Source: Callipepla californica brunnescens (taxonomy: Eukaryota; Chordata; Aves; Galliformes; Odontophoridae). From it: a DNA stretch of 64,000 bases. The first letter of the stretch is position 1. Each line of letters opens with the position of its first letter. Shown piece by piece: positions 24,182-37,261 of this stretch. A program made the position numbers and the translations under genes. The notes beneath the pieces are model-generated. The model did no database searches. It saw nothing but the letters and a program-made list of their open reading frames with translations, and was not told the origin of the DNA. The DNA lies in contig JALIRH010000002.1 of the NCBI GenBank assembly GCA_023055505.1, positions 23,504,437-23,568,436 of the forward strand, read 5' to 3'.

Positions 24182-27047
24182 AGTTTTTCATTATATATAT
24201 TATCAGGATTTCCTGACTGATAGTATTTACCATGTCAACATGAAGTGTGTGACTTTCTCCTGCTCTGAATTTTGGCCTTATTGAGTTCTTCCTACAGTCA
24301 GCTTTACTCCATGACACAATGGAAACAAAGTTAGCCATCAATAGTATACAGGTGTACTGGCAGGACTGAGTAAAGTCTTTCCGGAGAAACCGTACTTTGA
24401 AGATACATCATTTCTAACTATTACAGGCCACAGCCCTGTTGAAAACGATAAAGACTGCCTATGGAATAAGATTAATTCCTGTAATGGCTGTAAGTAAGAT
24501 AGAGCATGATAGTAGGACTTCCATAGATTACATATAACTGGGTGTCCAGTCCACAGCTACTTTAGGAGTCAGCTCCAGTCCTCTTGATCTGAACTCTAAA
24601 AGATTGTTAATACAGTCCACTCTATCTTTGCACTTTGTTACAGGATGAATGTATTTGGAATTTGTGTTCATTCTACTTTTCCTCCCTGAAGGTTCAAATA
24701 ACAACAGAATACTTTAAAAACTCTTTTTGTATAATTCTTCATGCTAATATTCAGTGCATAAAGACATAGACTAAGAGACTTTTTAAAAACTCAGTTTGGC
24801 ATTAGAACAATTAATTTGTTGTTGCTATTGCAGCAATATAAAGTGTGTATTTCTCTCTTGCAAGAAGACAGAATTACATTGTGTTCATGGCTACAGTGGA
24901 TCTCCACCATCTAGTGGAGGAGTTTTTACACCATCTGTGGCAGCAACCAACATATAGACGCAGTAGATGCTTTTCAAAAAGCAATTTACTTAGCTACAGT
25001 GCAAATGCTGTCAGTGACAGCAGCAAAAAAAGAATATGTGTTAACAGAAATATCTACAATCTGTTTTGTATTTTAATGCGATATTCTTTACTTTCCAATC
25101 TTTTTTTTTCTTTAAATACAGAAATGATTATCCTGGGTTTTAAAATTAACTTAAGATCAGCCATTTTTAACATGAAATATTTGCAATTGGGCTAACTGCT
25201 TGTGTTTCAAGTTGAAGCCAAATGCAAACTTAAGCAGACAAACCATAAACTTATTATTAAATGTAATTTCAAAGGCAGTGGTTTCAATATGAGCTTCCAT
25301 CTTTCCTCTTGACACTTGCCCAGCAATCACAACTGCTGTTCTTAACCTCTCTTTATTGTGTCCCATAGTCTTCTTTCCTGATTTTCAATGACCTCCTGAA
25401 ATCTATTTTTAAAACTGATCAGGTGAAACCAGCGATTCCTCAAGCTTTTCTAAATTAGACTGCATTTAGAACCTTAAAGCCCTTCTGCTCCTTCTTTCAT
25501 TGTTTATTAAGCACTGCCATCTATTTTCTTTGAAAGATGCTTGCTTAACATGTAAAATCTGAATTAACTGAATCAGTATAGCTGAATAAAATGTTTAAAC
25601 TCCTTATAGATAAAGGAGAAACCAATAGGCATTTTAAACTGGATTTCAGAGAAGCCAGTGCCTTGCTGCAAGTGAATTTGATGAGAGCTTTTCTCATTTC
25701 TACAAGTGACTTAAAATATATGGTAAAGTGATAGGATGCAAGGTACTCATTTTTATTTATTTATTTATTACTCAGATTTTTAATTGAATTATGTACTCAA
25801 TGAAATGAGACGCTTGAATGCTTTTGAAACCTTACATATATTAACATTTTAGATATATGCATATTTTTTTCAATTACTCATTTTTTTCTTGATCTCTTTA
25901 TCTCTAACGCAAAAATCTTATCACACACCTAGGTTAAGGTATTTTGATATACCAGAACAATTGTGCTTTGCCAACACAATGCTTTTTATATTATTATCTT
26001 TATATTCAAATGAAATATAAAAGATAAGCAAGTAGCATTCAGTTAATACAAATAATTTAATGCTATACATGACATTGGATAGATGAGCATTAGAAATGTA
26101 GTAGGTTGGAGCTTTCCACTGGAGCACTGTGCGAAGGAAGTTATTAACATAAATTTTGAAATGGTTTTCTTACCTCCTGCTTACAACAGGGACTCAAGCC
26201 TTCAGATTCTCACTACTCTAACATCACCTCAGATTGTCATAAATCTGTTGTTGGTGACTCTGACACCTCATGCTGTTGTACTCAGAGACTTTTGTGTTCT
26301 GTACAATAAGACAACAGTGACATGAGAAGACAGAGTTTCTACTTCTTTTGGGTTTTACAAAGAGATTCAAAAAGATTTGACAGACAAGATAATGACATGC
26401 AAATGGCTCCTACACGGACCTGAGGAAGAATTGTTCCAGTTACAATAGCACAAGACCTCCTATATCTGAGTTCTACTATTCTAATTTCTTGCAGATTTCA
26501 CCCTTTTGGAAACACATACAACCAGTAATTTTATGCACTATATTTTGGGAGGAATTTGAATTGAAAGAATGCAAGATACTCTTCTTTTTCTACTAAGTCG
26601 ATTTTCTCTTGTTTATTTATCATGCATTTTGTTCATAACTTTGTTTCATTTTCTCTCTGCTTGTGTTCTTAGCAGGAGGGAGTTTGGCTAAGAAATATAA
26701 GAGCAGTTCTGAGATTATTATTCTTCAGTGGTAAGTGTAGGACTGCTTCCTGATGTAGCACTGCAATATGCCTTTTTTGTGAGTGGTGCCTGTCACTATA
26801 ATATATGCAGATTCAAGTCTGACTCCTATTTTTGTATCTGTAAATACTCTATCCATTGCTCCATTTTATATTTTCTAGTTCCCTACGGCTCTGCCAACTC
26901 CTATACTTTTCACAGGAAAAAGGGGACAGCTTTTTTTGCTATTATGCTTTAGCACAGAAAGATGCTCTAATATTAAAGGAATATTTTCATAACATCAGAG
27001 AAAATGGGAAATGAAATTTTTCCTTTCCTACCCAAGATAATTTTGTC

Positions 27048-27089
27048 CATCTCTCTAACAATACGTTACATCTCTCTAACAATACGTTA
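27048..27089. repeat. 21-bp perfect tandem duplication
   Basis: Two identical head-to-tail copies (27048-27068 and 27069-27089) of a unit starting CATCTCTCTAACAATACGTT. No further copies. The perfect identity suggests a fairly recent slippage or repair duplication. Confidence 0.95.
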
Positions 27090-30000
27090 CTGTTTCCTAC
27101 ATTCAAATTTTTGTTTCCTGTCACTTGAAATTTTCTGTCTCAAATGAGAAGAGTTCAACTGTTTCTCTTTAAAAAATACTGCATAACCTAATATTGTTGC
27201 TTGTCAGGGTATTTTCCCTTCCACAGTCACTTTAAAATTCCTCTTTCCTTTTTTTACCTCTCTTTAAACTTACTTTCTTCAGAATGAATAGTTTCTCTGA
27301 TTCCTGGTTATTTTTTCTTTTGACTATTTATAGGCATTCCTTATCCCACCAAACTTGTAATTTTGCAAAAATGTAAACCACTATATATTGCAGTTTTCCC
27401 AATTTTATAGCCCCAGAACAATACCTGAAATCCTACAATTGGTTAATTCAGATATCAAACACTAGTGAAAAGTGAGTTGGGGATTAAATCCAAACTGACT
27501 AAAAGGCTTTAGGGAGACAAAAATACGCAACAGTATTGTCCTTGCTGAAGAAAACACTGTCATGACAAGAGATTCTGTATATAAATTCAATCTTATTGAA
27601 CTAGACTACTCACAGGAGTAATACAGGTTGGTATTATCCGTTGACTTTGAAACAGGACAAAATGTATCTTAGAATGTATTTTATGACTACTTTGAGGCAA
27701 AGCAAAATCAACAGAATGGTTCTCTTTCAAATGACAAAAAAAATTGAGCAACTTTCTAATGCTTGAACTTTGGCAAGATAGATCTCAGAGTATTGCCTTA
27801 TTGTTAACAGTTTTTAATGGAAGGTAAATATAACCTAACTCTAGCAACACGAACACTAGTGCTATTATTCATCCCAAACTTAATGTACATTTCAGAATGC
27901 TTTCAACTTCCACCCTTCAAACCCTCCCTTCGAGGTTTCTCTGTGGTTGACAGAAGCAATTCATAGCAGAAAGACAAGAAAAACAAAACCAACTTCCCCT
28001 AGACAGTCTGGCAAAATTTATTTTTAAATATTCTTTTATATTTCTAAAATGATGCTGGAAATGTTGTCTTCTACTCTTATGAAGAAATCTTTCTTTTCCT
28101 ACAAAATTGTGATGAAATGAACACTCCTGTGCTCCTAGATTAGTCTGCATTGTAGTAAGGTTTCTAAGACATTTTTACTTTTTTTTTTTAACTATTGAAC
28201 TTCATACCAAGTAATGCAGAAGATATGTTGACAGAAACCAGCTGGAAGAGGTTCAAGATTACTGACCCCATCTTTTCCCATGTGACACTTCACATTGCAC
28301 GTCCAGCACTCATCTTCATGAACTATGAGTTGCTCAAGTAGTAAGAAAATCTTCATTATCACAGGTGACTGAGAATACTGCTGTTCACTCGTAAGAGAAA
28401 TTAGAAAAATAGTTCCCACTCCCTTTGTCGTCTCTTCCTCCAGCTTTTCAAATAAACCTACCAGTGAGACTAGCAGCCTTGAGAGTAACCTGCACCACAG
28501 TCTGTTGTTCTTACAGACCCTCAGCATTTGTCTGACACTGTATCTACGGCTGGAAAATCTCAGGATGGAAATTCAGTGGAGGTTGCTTCTTTGTCATTTG
28601 GTCCTCGAAGATTTGCTCAGATCTTATAGGATTCACCTCTTCACACTCAACAGTTTGCTTCATTGATCCTTCAGAGTTTCTCGACAGCAAAACCAGAATT
28701 CTTTCTCCATGTCATAAGCAAGCTACATCCTTTCTTCTCAGCGCACAGTAAAATTTATGGAGAGAGAACTATTTGGCAAAGTTTTACATCTGACCTTTAA
28801 AGCTCTATCTTTAATTTGTAAAAAGACAATGCAGTGCTGTTTGTTCTGTAGGCTTTTATCAAAATGTTTTCATTGGAGCAAATAAAATTCCATTAGTATT
28901 AAAATGTTGCAAGCACTCACTAAAGGGCTTTTTTTCCTTTTTGATAGTTTTAGCATAACTTTACTAGTATCATTTCAAAGAGACACCACAGAGTTGAGCC
29001 TTGGGGCTGTTTTCCCACTGATTCACTTGATAAAATTTATTATGTTTACAAAATGCATCAGCATGTTCATAAAGCTTTTTTTTTTTATTATCAGAAATAA
29101 AAGAAGTTGTATGTTACCTAACGTTGTATTTCTTCACAATTTTAATTTAAAGCAACTGTAGCAATAAAGAGGAAATGTGTTTCTTTTTCAGTATTTAAAT
29201 ACAAACTGGTGACTGTAGACTGTGCATACCAGACATCAGCTGCTCCTACCAGAATTAATAAAAACAAACTGAATTTTCATTCCCTTAGCTTATGAATGGT
29301 GCCAGTCTTACACTGAGATGTCTATACTATTATGTGCTTAAGAAAATATACAAGTTGAAAGCCGGTCTGTAGGGGTGCACATTTTTGAAAGTCATTGCAA
29401 AAGACTGTATCACAAGGGACTAAGCTGTTACCTTGTGTTTTTGAATTTTTGATATCCAAGGCAGAGTGAGGAAGTGGTAATCAAATAGTGAATCCACATA
29501 TATCACAATTCCACTTTCCTGGATATTAAGAAACCACCAGCAAAAAGCAGAGTAATATTTACTAAATAAATAGATGTCATTAAAATATTTTTAGATTTGC
29601 AAACAAGAAAATTGATAAATACAAACAATCTCTTTGTTCACCAAACAACAATTTGTTCTTCTATGTAATGTGAATTTCACAGATTCACTAACATTTTTAG
29701 TTGCGATAGGCAATTGGCACTTCGTAAAAAGTAGTTGTTCACTAGAAAAATTATCTCTGCCCTCCCTTCTAGTTTAAATTTGCTCATCTATTACAGGAAT
29801 ATCCAGAACTTACCTTGTTCAAAGCCATTTGCAATTATGTTTTTGGAGTAAGCAAATATCCCTCAGACATATTAGAAATAAAGTGACTTTTTTGGCTTAG
29901 CTTCCTTTCTGACTACTTTAAAAAGCAAAGAGCTAGGGACCCCAATGGTGCAGTGAGAAAAAAGTGATTTGAAAAGGTCACCACACTGGAAGCCTTTGTA

Positions 30001-30274
30001 TAGATACAGAGCAAGTTCAAGTATTGATTAATTTGAAAGGTATTTAGAAACTGTATGCTGACCCCAAGTCATGAGATGATATAAAAATAAGATGTCGAAG
30101 AAGAATTGTTCTAAGCAAACTCCAACTCCTATACACACCCTAACAACCACTGCACAGAATATCAGCCCCTCAAATAGTATAATAATGCCTTAATTGTCTA
30201 CAGGTTCTGCTCTACTCTAACTTTTGAAGCACTGTGATAAATTATTTGCAAGCATATTGCCTGGACTGAGAAAA

Positions 30275-30306
30275 ATAATAAATAAATAAATAAATAAATA
30301 AATAAA
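30275..30306. repeat. (AAAT)n microsatellite
   Basis: About seven AAAT units after an AATAATA lead-in. Followed 70 bp downstream by a poly(T) run (30379-30392). Confidence 0.9.
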
Positions 30307-30894
30307 ATTTAGAAACTATATTATCAGTTTTAAGTGCAGACAAAATGAGTGTTTAAAAATGGGTATAAATTGTATCACTTTTTTTTTTTTTTCATGGATT
30401 ACTTCCAATTTTCCTCTCTGTCTTCTTTCCCTACAGAATCTTCTTCTTCGTGTGTGATATTAATCAGTCACCCAACCCACTTCTATTCCATGTTCCTTGA
30501 ATCCTTAAAGTGTTTCACTTAAATCTCAACCAAGTGCAAGCTCTAGAAAACGTACTAAAAATCTTAAAACTCAAGAGAGACTGCTTTGCCACTGACCTAG
30601 AAAACACTGCCTGAAATTATACTCTAGCTGTAAATAATTTTTCAGAAGCAAAAGATGTCCAAGGAATAAATAGATTTATTATTTTAGGACAACACTGTGA
30701 GATATTATATGTCTTAGGTTTCATCATACATTGGGAGCCAATAAGAACTGGACATTCACCAGAACCTTTTCTTAAATTTATGGAGTATTTGAGGAATTTT
30801 CTCCACAAAGTATCAGAAATAGTACAAATATTGCAATAGGTACTGTAGTACAGAAAATATCAGTTTTTCTTAAATACAGAGAGAGAGACAGACC

Positions 30895-30928
30895 ATAGAT
30901 AGACAGACAGATAGACAGATAGATAGAC

Positions 30929-30984
<56 letters not shown>
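30895..30984. repeat. (GATA)n microsatellite with GACA variants
   Basis: About 90 bases of tetranucleotide repeat. The left third mixes GATA and GACA units, and the right part from about 30928 is pure GATA, roughly 14 units. It is preceded by a short GA-rich run (30880-30890). Long pure arrays of this type are usually highly polymorphic. Confidence 0.95.
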
Positions 30985-31653
30985 TTCCCAAGGTATTTAC
31001 ATATTTACAGCAATCAGAAAGACGCAGTGTGTTATGTCTGTACTCATTAGAACCTTGATCCCACTGTAACTTATGGGAACTTCGTCATTAGCTTCTGGGG
31101 GGGCCAAGATTCTTATGAAGTATTTATTGTCAATCTCACTGGCAGAAAACAGTGTATACAGAATTGATTTTTAGACACATCTTAAAATATGAAGAACAGA
31201 AAAATCATAGATCTGAATGTCAGGATTCGTTGGATTATATATGTATTAGATATGCGCTTCTAAAACTACAGGCAAAATATGCAGTGCTGATCATTATGAA
31301 TCTTGAATCATGAAATTTATACTGAATAAATTTTGAACTGGCAGAGCTCCAGTGGAAGAAGTACACTTTGCCTCTGTAAAGTTTGACCACTGTATTTGAA
31401 ATAATGAAAGGCGCAGTCCAGAAGCAGATGAGAAACCAGTAAAAGAATGAACAGTGTATTAGGGAGAGGTGCCTTAAACAATAGATTTCTACTTGCTATT
31501 TTACCTTTTATCAATTATCCCATATCTCAGCTTTGTTTGGAGTGTCTTGTTCTTTGTGAGCTCTATTTGACTTCCAGCCCTCTTGGTTACATAAAATAAT
31601 AATATTAATAATAATAATCCTATTTTGATATATGTATTTTTGAAACGAACAAA

Positions 31654-31692
31654 CCAAAAAACAAAACAAAACAAAACGAAAAAAAACCCAAA
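31654..31692. repeat. (AAAAC)n A-rich simple repeat
   Basis: AAAAC units with one AAAACG variant and an A-run. It supplies part of the minus-strand 125-codon frame at 31511-31888, which is therefore unlikely to be a gene. Confidence 0.8.
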
Positions 31693-32230
31693 CCATTATT
31701 CTGCAAAATAATTTCTCCCGGGAAAATAAGAAATCAGATGAGAAAACACTTAAAATGAGCTTGCAGTGTTCAGCTGCTGGAGATTTCTGTATATGAAAAG
31801 GATTCCCTGGTTTGTAAGGAAACCAGAGATAAACATCAGTATGAAGGATTAAAAGCCACAGGGATATAGCTAGGACAGGAGCAGGCATGAGAAAACCATA
31901 TTTAGATAAGTTGGAAGGATAAAGAGGGGATCTTTATTGAACTGAATTCTTCAAAATCTTCTGCGTTGGTGCTATTTGCAAAATCAGTTTTATAAGTATT
32001 GAATTTATGTATTAACCCAACATAGAAGAGGTTCTAATAAAAGTGAGTTTAGAAAAAACAGTTTATAAAAGTACTCTGAAGTACATAAGCCACAAACAGC
32101 ATAAACAAGGGAAAATGCAGCTAAGACTGGTACACTACAATCCTGTATCATCATGTTTTTAGTCTTAATATCTAATTTATCTCACAAGCAATATCATGTA
32201 CACAAGAAAGCAGATATCTTGCAAGTACAA

Positions 32231-32294
32231 CTATATAAGAATGTACTTGTTTCTGTAACCCACTATATAAGAATGTACTTGTTTCTGTAACCCA
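32231..32294. repeat. 32-bp perfect tandem duplication
   Basis: Two identical copies, 32231-32262 and 32263-32294. Each begins CTATATAAGAATGTACTTGT and ends in CTGTAACCCA. Each copy contains a TATATAA box-like string, which is probably incidental in such AT-rich DNA. Confidence 0.96.
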
Positions 32295-33014
32295 GTGACT
32301 ATAATTATCTAATCAGCTGTCCTCAGTCAGATATTTGGATTTAATAACAGCAAAAATAAACTTAAAAATATTTTAAAATGCATTAGCTTATATCTTTCAA
32401 CATAATAGTACTGATGACTATAAAGTTTCAATATAATATTACTGTGAAATGATAATTATTGTAATAGTTTTCTTTTGTCTTTCACTAGGATGTGCAAGCC
32501 AGAATTCTAAGTTTATCTATTTGTTAAAAAACAGTAACTAGTATTAGCAAAAATGACAGAACTTTATATCGATTAACGCTTGGCCTCCAATATCAGTGGA
32601 ATTATTCAAAAGGTTTAAAATAAAAACAAGTATTTTCAGTTCAAATATATTTTGTTCTAAAAAAAAATTGGTGATCTTTTTACAACTATTTCCGTAATTC
32701 GTGTGAAACTCTTAACTGCATTTGTTAATCATTAATATTTTATAAATGAATAATGGCACTTTAAATTTATTTGCAGTGGAGTTAAGTTCTTTCAAATATT
32801 CTTTTAAGGACCATGCTATTGAAAAACATTGAAATTTTTTTACTTGTTTTTTCTTGATGAAAACAGTATCTGGTGGCCTCAGATCATGTTTCAGTCTCCT
32901 ACAGATACAACCAGAATCTTCTAGGACAAAAATCAGCTTCAGTTTCAGTGGCACACCACCATGGACTGTGCTTACTACACTCAGTCAAAACAGCCAAATT
33001 ATACAGATCAGAGA

Positions 33015-33750
33015 ATTAGAGAATCATAGAATCATAGAGGTTGGAAGGGAGCTCTGGAGATCACCAAGTTCAAGCCCAGGTTTCCTACAGCAGATTGTCT
33101 GGGTAGGTTTTGAATATCACCATAGAAGACTACACCACAACACCTCTGTTCCAGCTCTCTGTAACACTCAAAGTAAAGTTGTTTCTTCTCATGTTCAGAT
33201 GGAACTTCCTGCATTAAAATTTGTGCAAGTTATCCCCTTCCCTGTTGTTCAACAATACTGAAATGAGCCTGGCCCCATCTACCTGACTACCACCTTTTAG
33301 ATATTTACAAGCATTGATCTCAGTTTTCTCCAAGCTGAACAGTCCCAGGTGTTGAAACCTGGAACCTCGTAGTGGAGATGCTCCAGGCCATTAAACATCT
33401 CTGTAGCCCTCCTCTGGACTCTCTCTAGATGTTTCCTGGCTTTCTTGAATGGGGGAGCTCAGAACTGGACACAGCACTGTAGATGTGGCTTCAACAGGGT
33501 ATAGTAGAGGGAGATAATCACAACCCCTAAACCTGCTGGCCATGCTCTTTTAAAATGCACCCCAGGACACCATCAACCTTCTTGGCAACAAGGCCACACT
33601 GCTGATTCACAGCCAACCTGTTGTCCAGAAGGACACCCAGGTCTTTTTCTACAGAGCTCATTTCCAACAGATCAGTTCCTAACCTATACTGATGCACGTG
33701 GTTAGTTCTCCACAGAGAAGCCTACCCTTGCCCTTGTTGTGGATGAGAAG
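33015..33750 (-). mobile_element. CR1 LINE 3' fragment, about 735 bp
   Basis: Minus-strand CR1 and one of the longer copies here. The left edge has tandem 'GAATCATAGAATCATAGAGG' terminal repeats, then 'TTGGAAGGGAGCTCTGGAGA'. Further right are 'CTCCAAGCTGAACAGTCCCAG', 'TGTAGCCCTCCTCTGGACTC', 'CTCAGAACTGGACACAGCACTG', 'CTGCTGGCCATGCT', 'ACCATCAACCTTCTTGGC', 'TTGTCCAGAAGGACACCCAGGTC' and 'CTTGCCCTTGTTG', the ORF2 C-terminal region read backwards. Both strands have short frames inside (plus 32854-33261, minus 33032-33214) that are chance frames over the element. The element is 5'-truncated near 33750. Confidence 0.94.
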
Positions 33751-36103
33751 ATGTACAAGGCTCTGCCTACAGATTCAAGACAAAAGAAAAGGAGAATGTC
33801 CTGCCAGAGTGGAGGCTGCTTGGAGAGTGAGAACAAAGAGCAACAATGCGACATTTATTAGCTGAAAAAAATCCTTTAGTAAGACATATTACTTTTTAGA
33901 CTATATCTACTTTCTTTACAAGAATATTGCTGGAAAGCATCCAGCACTATTGACTATCAGAGACAGAAAATAGAACAAAACAAACCACCTCTGCAGATCA
34001 GCTTGTCAATTCTACCACTGTTATATTTTATTTGACTCCAAAAATTCATTGTGCAGTTTCCCTCAGACAATAAGCTTTCACTTAATTTCTCAGCAGACCC
34101 ATCACATGGGGCGATGCTGAGTCCTGTGTGAGGAGATCTACTTGTTATGTGACACAGAAGGTGATAGGAAGAGGTGTTCCATCAGGAGGGACTTCTCTGT
34201 TCTCTGACCAACAGCATCTCGATAGTGAAGCAGGAAGGTGTTCACGTCACTATGCCATACACGTGTGGGACACAAGTCTATGCTGAAGGAGGGGTGGAGA
34301 GCAAGGAAGAGAATAAGAACTGTGAGGTTTTTCTCTGTTTTTTAATCAGATTTTGCATTCTATAACGAAAAGGCTGTTTAGTGCTAGATACAGTGATTTT
34401 CTTATTGTCACTATGCTGTGAAGGCTTGATGTGAATAACAAAAATTCTTATTTTCAAAAATTATTACTGATCCTTTAAAAATAGTTTCTGAAACTACACA
34501 TACTTAGTCAGAGATACATTCAGTTAAAATAACTATCACTGATGTCCTAATTATAGCAGTGCTAATGAGCACCAAGCAGACACTGTCTTCTATTGACATA
34601 GCCTGTCTCTCTTTAAGAGTCTGGGTGCCAGGAGAGAGTGTATCTTCTTCAATTTATGGATCAGGTGAGAAAATTGACAATGATAACAGTGATTCATTTG
34701 AAAGATCTGCAGGTGAGCCTCCATATTGGATCCAGAGATTGAGCAGGATGAAGAAGAGGTTTAGACTCAAGGAGACATAAGGAAGAAAACCCTCCAAGTC
34801 TTCAGGTATGGAACTCTGAAGAAGACATGAGCATGTTTTGATGTCTAACTTGAGTTTTATTATGAAGAATAAAACTGTTTCTCAAAAGCAACTATTGCTA
34901 TACTCTTTCAGGGCTGAGAAAAAAGTCTATTTGTTTTCTAGGTCCTGCAAAAGAAAGCCCTCGAAAGCTTGTTGTGTACAAACTTAACAAATAAATCCCA
35001 TCCTTTTTCCTCCAATCCTCATCACTTGCATTTCTAAGTCATCTGTTGTAGTTGATCTACTTCAGCTGTCCAAAACACACTTTCCAATTTCCAGGCAATT
35101 GTATCCAGTGAAAAAAAACCCAAACATTTTTAAAAACATTAAATGTAAACTTAATGTAAACTTAATGTAAAGTTGTATCAGAGAAAAAAGTAGGTAAAAG
35201 CCTGGTAATTGTAGAATAAACAAATGCCAGCTATGTTTTACATTCAAAATTAATGTCAGCAAGTTGAAATGGAGTGGATACTAATTATAAGAGGTATTCA
35301 TTACTCTTAATGATTCAGACTATACACATATCTCTGAACAAGCTAAACGAATCTCCAGTATAAAATCTAAGTCCAAAGAAAAATGAAATTAGACTATATA
35401 CCACGAGCACATACCTGGAAGAGGGGTGTTTAGAAAGGAAGAAATTCACTCAAATAACACTTTAGAGTATACTAGGGCTATTATACAATTTCTGGTCTGC
35501 TGTATCTTCCATTGTGCATGAGTATGGGTGTATTCATGAATATGTAAATTTTGGTATTGGATTGGACTCCACTGTGATATTTAGAAGCTAATCATTAAGG
35601 ATTTATGTGTTGCTGCCATGTTATGAGCATTTAGAAATAAAAATACAGCAAACAGTTTTTTATTTATACTTTGCAAAAGTTATTTCTAACAGTAGACATA
35701 TTATTGAAATTCTATAAGGAAAACATCTGATCTTACTTCTAAAAAGTGATATTTATAAAACACAGGATATGGGCATTGGTGAGGGTGAAAAAGAGGGTGT
35801 AAAAACTTATTCCTCAAGTTAGAGATGCAATGCGATATTGACAACACAGAAGAAATAAGCATCAGTAATTAAATGAAAAATCTGAGAAAGAAGTCCCATA
35901 AAAAATAAAATAAAATAATACAGGTACTGCTAGAAAACTAAATTAAAAAAATAATAAATTAAAAAAAACACCCTTCTTTATAGTATTGCCATCCCTGTAG
36001 ATAAAGGCTTGGTTTCTATTGGGAAAAAGTGTTTCATTTCACTTTTAGATCTTTTTAATTACTTCTTTATCTAAACAGATTCAGACAGGGAAGAAAAAGG
36101 TTT
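33751..36103. other. AT-rich non-coding sequence, no gene supported
   Basis: No recognised transposon. A 73-codon plus frame at 34559-34780 has a composition closer to protein than its neighbours (acidic stretch GEKIDNDNSDSFE, basic end RMKKRFRLKET) but cannot be assigned. A triple 11-bp repeat lies at 35142-35174. Confidence 0.55.
35142..35174. repeat. Three tandem copies of an 11-bp unit
   Basis: AATGTAAACTT occurs twice exactly and a third time with a single C-to-G change (AATGTAAAGTT). It is an isolated minisatellite-like triplication. Confidence 0.93.
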
Positions 36104-36356
36104 AACAGGAAACTTACCCATGTTTATAAGTACCTGATGGGAGTCAATGAAGAATAGGGAAACATATTCTTATCAGTGGTGCCCAGTAACAGCAAGAAAT
36201 TAAAGGACATGAAATTCCATCTCAGTACTAGAAAACAATTTTGTCACTGTGAAGATGGTCAAACACTGGCATGGATAAATAAAAACCTGGGCAACTTGCT
36301 CTACCTGCCAGTGGCTGAGCTAGATCATCTTCTTCCAACCATTCTGTGATTTTGTA
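36104..36356 (+). mobile_element. CR1 LINE 3' fragment, strongly diverged
   Basis: The order of CR1 blocks is kept but heavily mutated: 'TTATAAGTACCTGATGGGAG', 'TTATCAGTGGTGCCCAGTAACAGCAAG', 'GGACATGAAATTCCATCTCAGTACTAGAAAACA', 'ACCTGGGCAACTTGCTCTACCTGCC', 'GAGCTAGATCATCTTCTTCCAACCATTCTGTGATT'. Some 3' UTR blocks are shortened. The divergence suggests one of the oldest CR1 copies in the window. Confidence 0.88.
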
Positions 36357-37261
36357 TGTATTCAGAGACATAGCTTGGGATGAGGAGGAGTGTCTTCATT
36401 TGACAGTGTAAGAAAACAGGAAAACACTTGGGGTCTACATAGTCTATATCAAGCCTACAAAGAAGCAGCAATAAATATATAAATAATCCAACAGTGAGTA
36501 GTTACACTGCCCTTGAATTGTCTTAACTGAGTAAATAACTATAATATGCAATATAATGATGCATAACCATAAAACAGTAGTTAATATACATTAAATATAG
36601 GGATGTTGTTAGTAATGGAAGAAGACAAGAACATCTCTGTATCAATTTATGATGAAAAATGAGATTTCCAGAACGCAACTCTGGAGGCGATATTTCCCAT
36701 TTGGAGGAATTTGGTCCCATGTTACCTTCAATTGATAGTCACACAGGAGATCACAGCAGACTGTTCCTTCATGATCAGCTATGTTTGTGCTACTGCTGGA
36801 TTGTCTACTATCCTGTTCTCTCTTCTTTTACCTCTTCCCCTTTGTTTTCATGTCAGGTTCCAGAATTAATGACAATGTTAGTCAGTTGTTCCAGGAGCTG
36901 TAAATCATTGCCAGTATTTGCTTCAGTTATTTATGGATGGTTTAGCAACTAGTTCATGATGACCATATCTTCCCTACAGCATCCCCGGTTGACGTCAGGT
37001 AAAAAAGCTGCAATACACAGGATATATGCAACTGTTACAAGGAACATCTCTCAAATATGACTTTCTTATTGCTAAGCTGTGTCAGACTGAGTTTCAGTTT
37101 GGGACTCTGTTCAAGCTGTGGAATATTTCCAGCAAATTCCTCTGAATTCCAAGAGTTTAATAGAAGTCACCATGCACATCCTATGTGGCACATCCTATGC
37201 CAGGTAACCTCAAGTTAAAGATTACTGGGCATCATCATGTTATTGGTTTATCTACTCAGCT
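36357..37261. other. Non-coding sequence, no feature recognised
   Basis: Two overlapping antisense frames, 36523-36720 minus and 36659-36952 plus, are present without any recognisable domain. No repeat family is identified in this 0.9 kb. Confidence 0.6.

Larger units (their letters stand above)
24182..33014. other. AT-rich non-coding sequence, no gene supported
   Basis: This 8.8 kb stretch has no recognised transposon and no convincing gene. Frames above 100 codons are 24845-25195 plus (116), 28192-28527 minus (111) and 31511-31888 minus (125). None has a domain I can name, and the 125-codon frame translates an A-rich/AAT repeat in its middle. Listed separately inside it: a 21-bp tandem duplication, AAAT, GATA and AAAAC repeats and a 32-bp tandem duplication. 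An (AAT)-type run also lies at 31597-31619. Confidence 0.6.

Noticed and set aside
28192..28527. 111-codon minus-strand frame as a gene or retroviral remnant
   Set aside because: No conserved motif of a retroviral or host protein is visible. A protein search would decide.
31511..31888. 125-codon minus-strand frame as a gene
   Set aside because: Its middle translates an (AAAAC)n/AAT repeat into Phe/Ile runs, and the rest has no recognised domain.
32854..33261. 135-codon plus-strand frame as a gene
   Set aside because: Its second half is the antisense of a minus-strand CR1 and the first half shows no domain.
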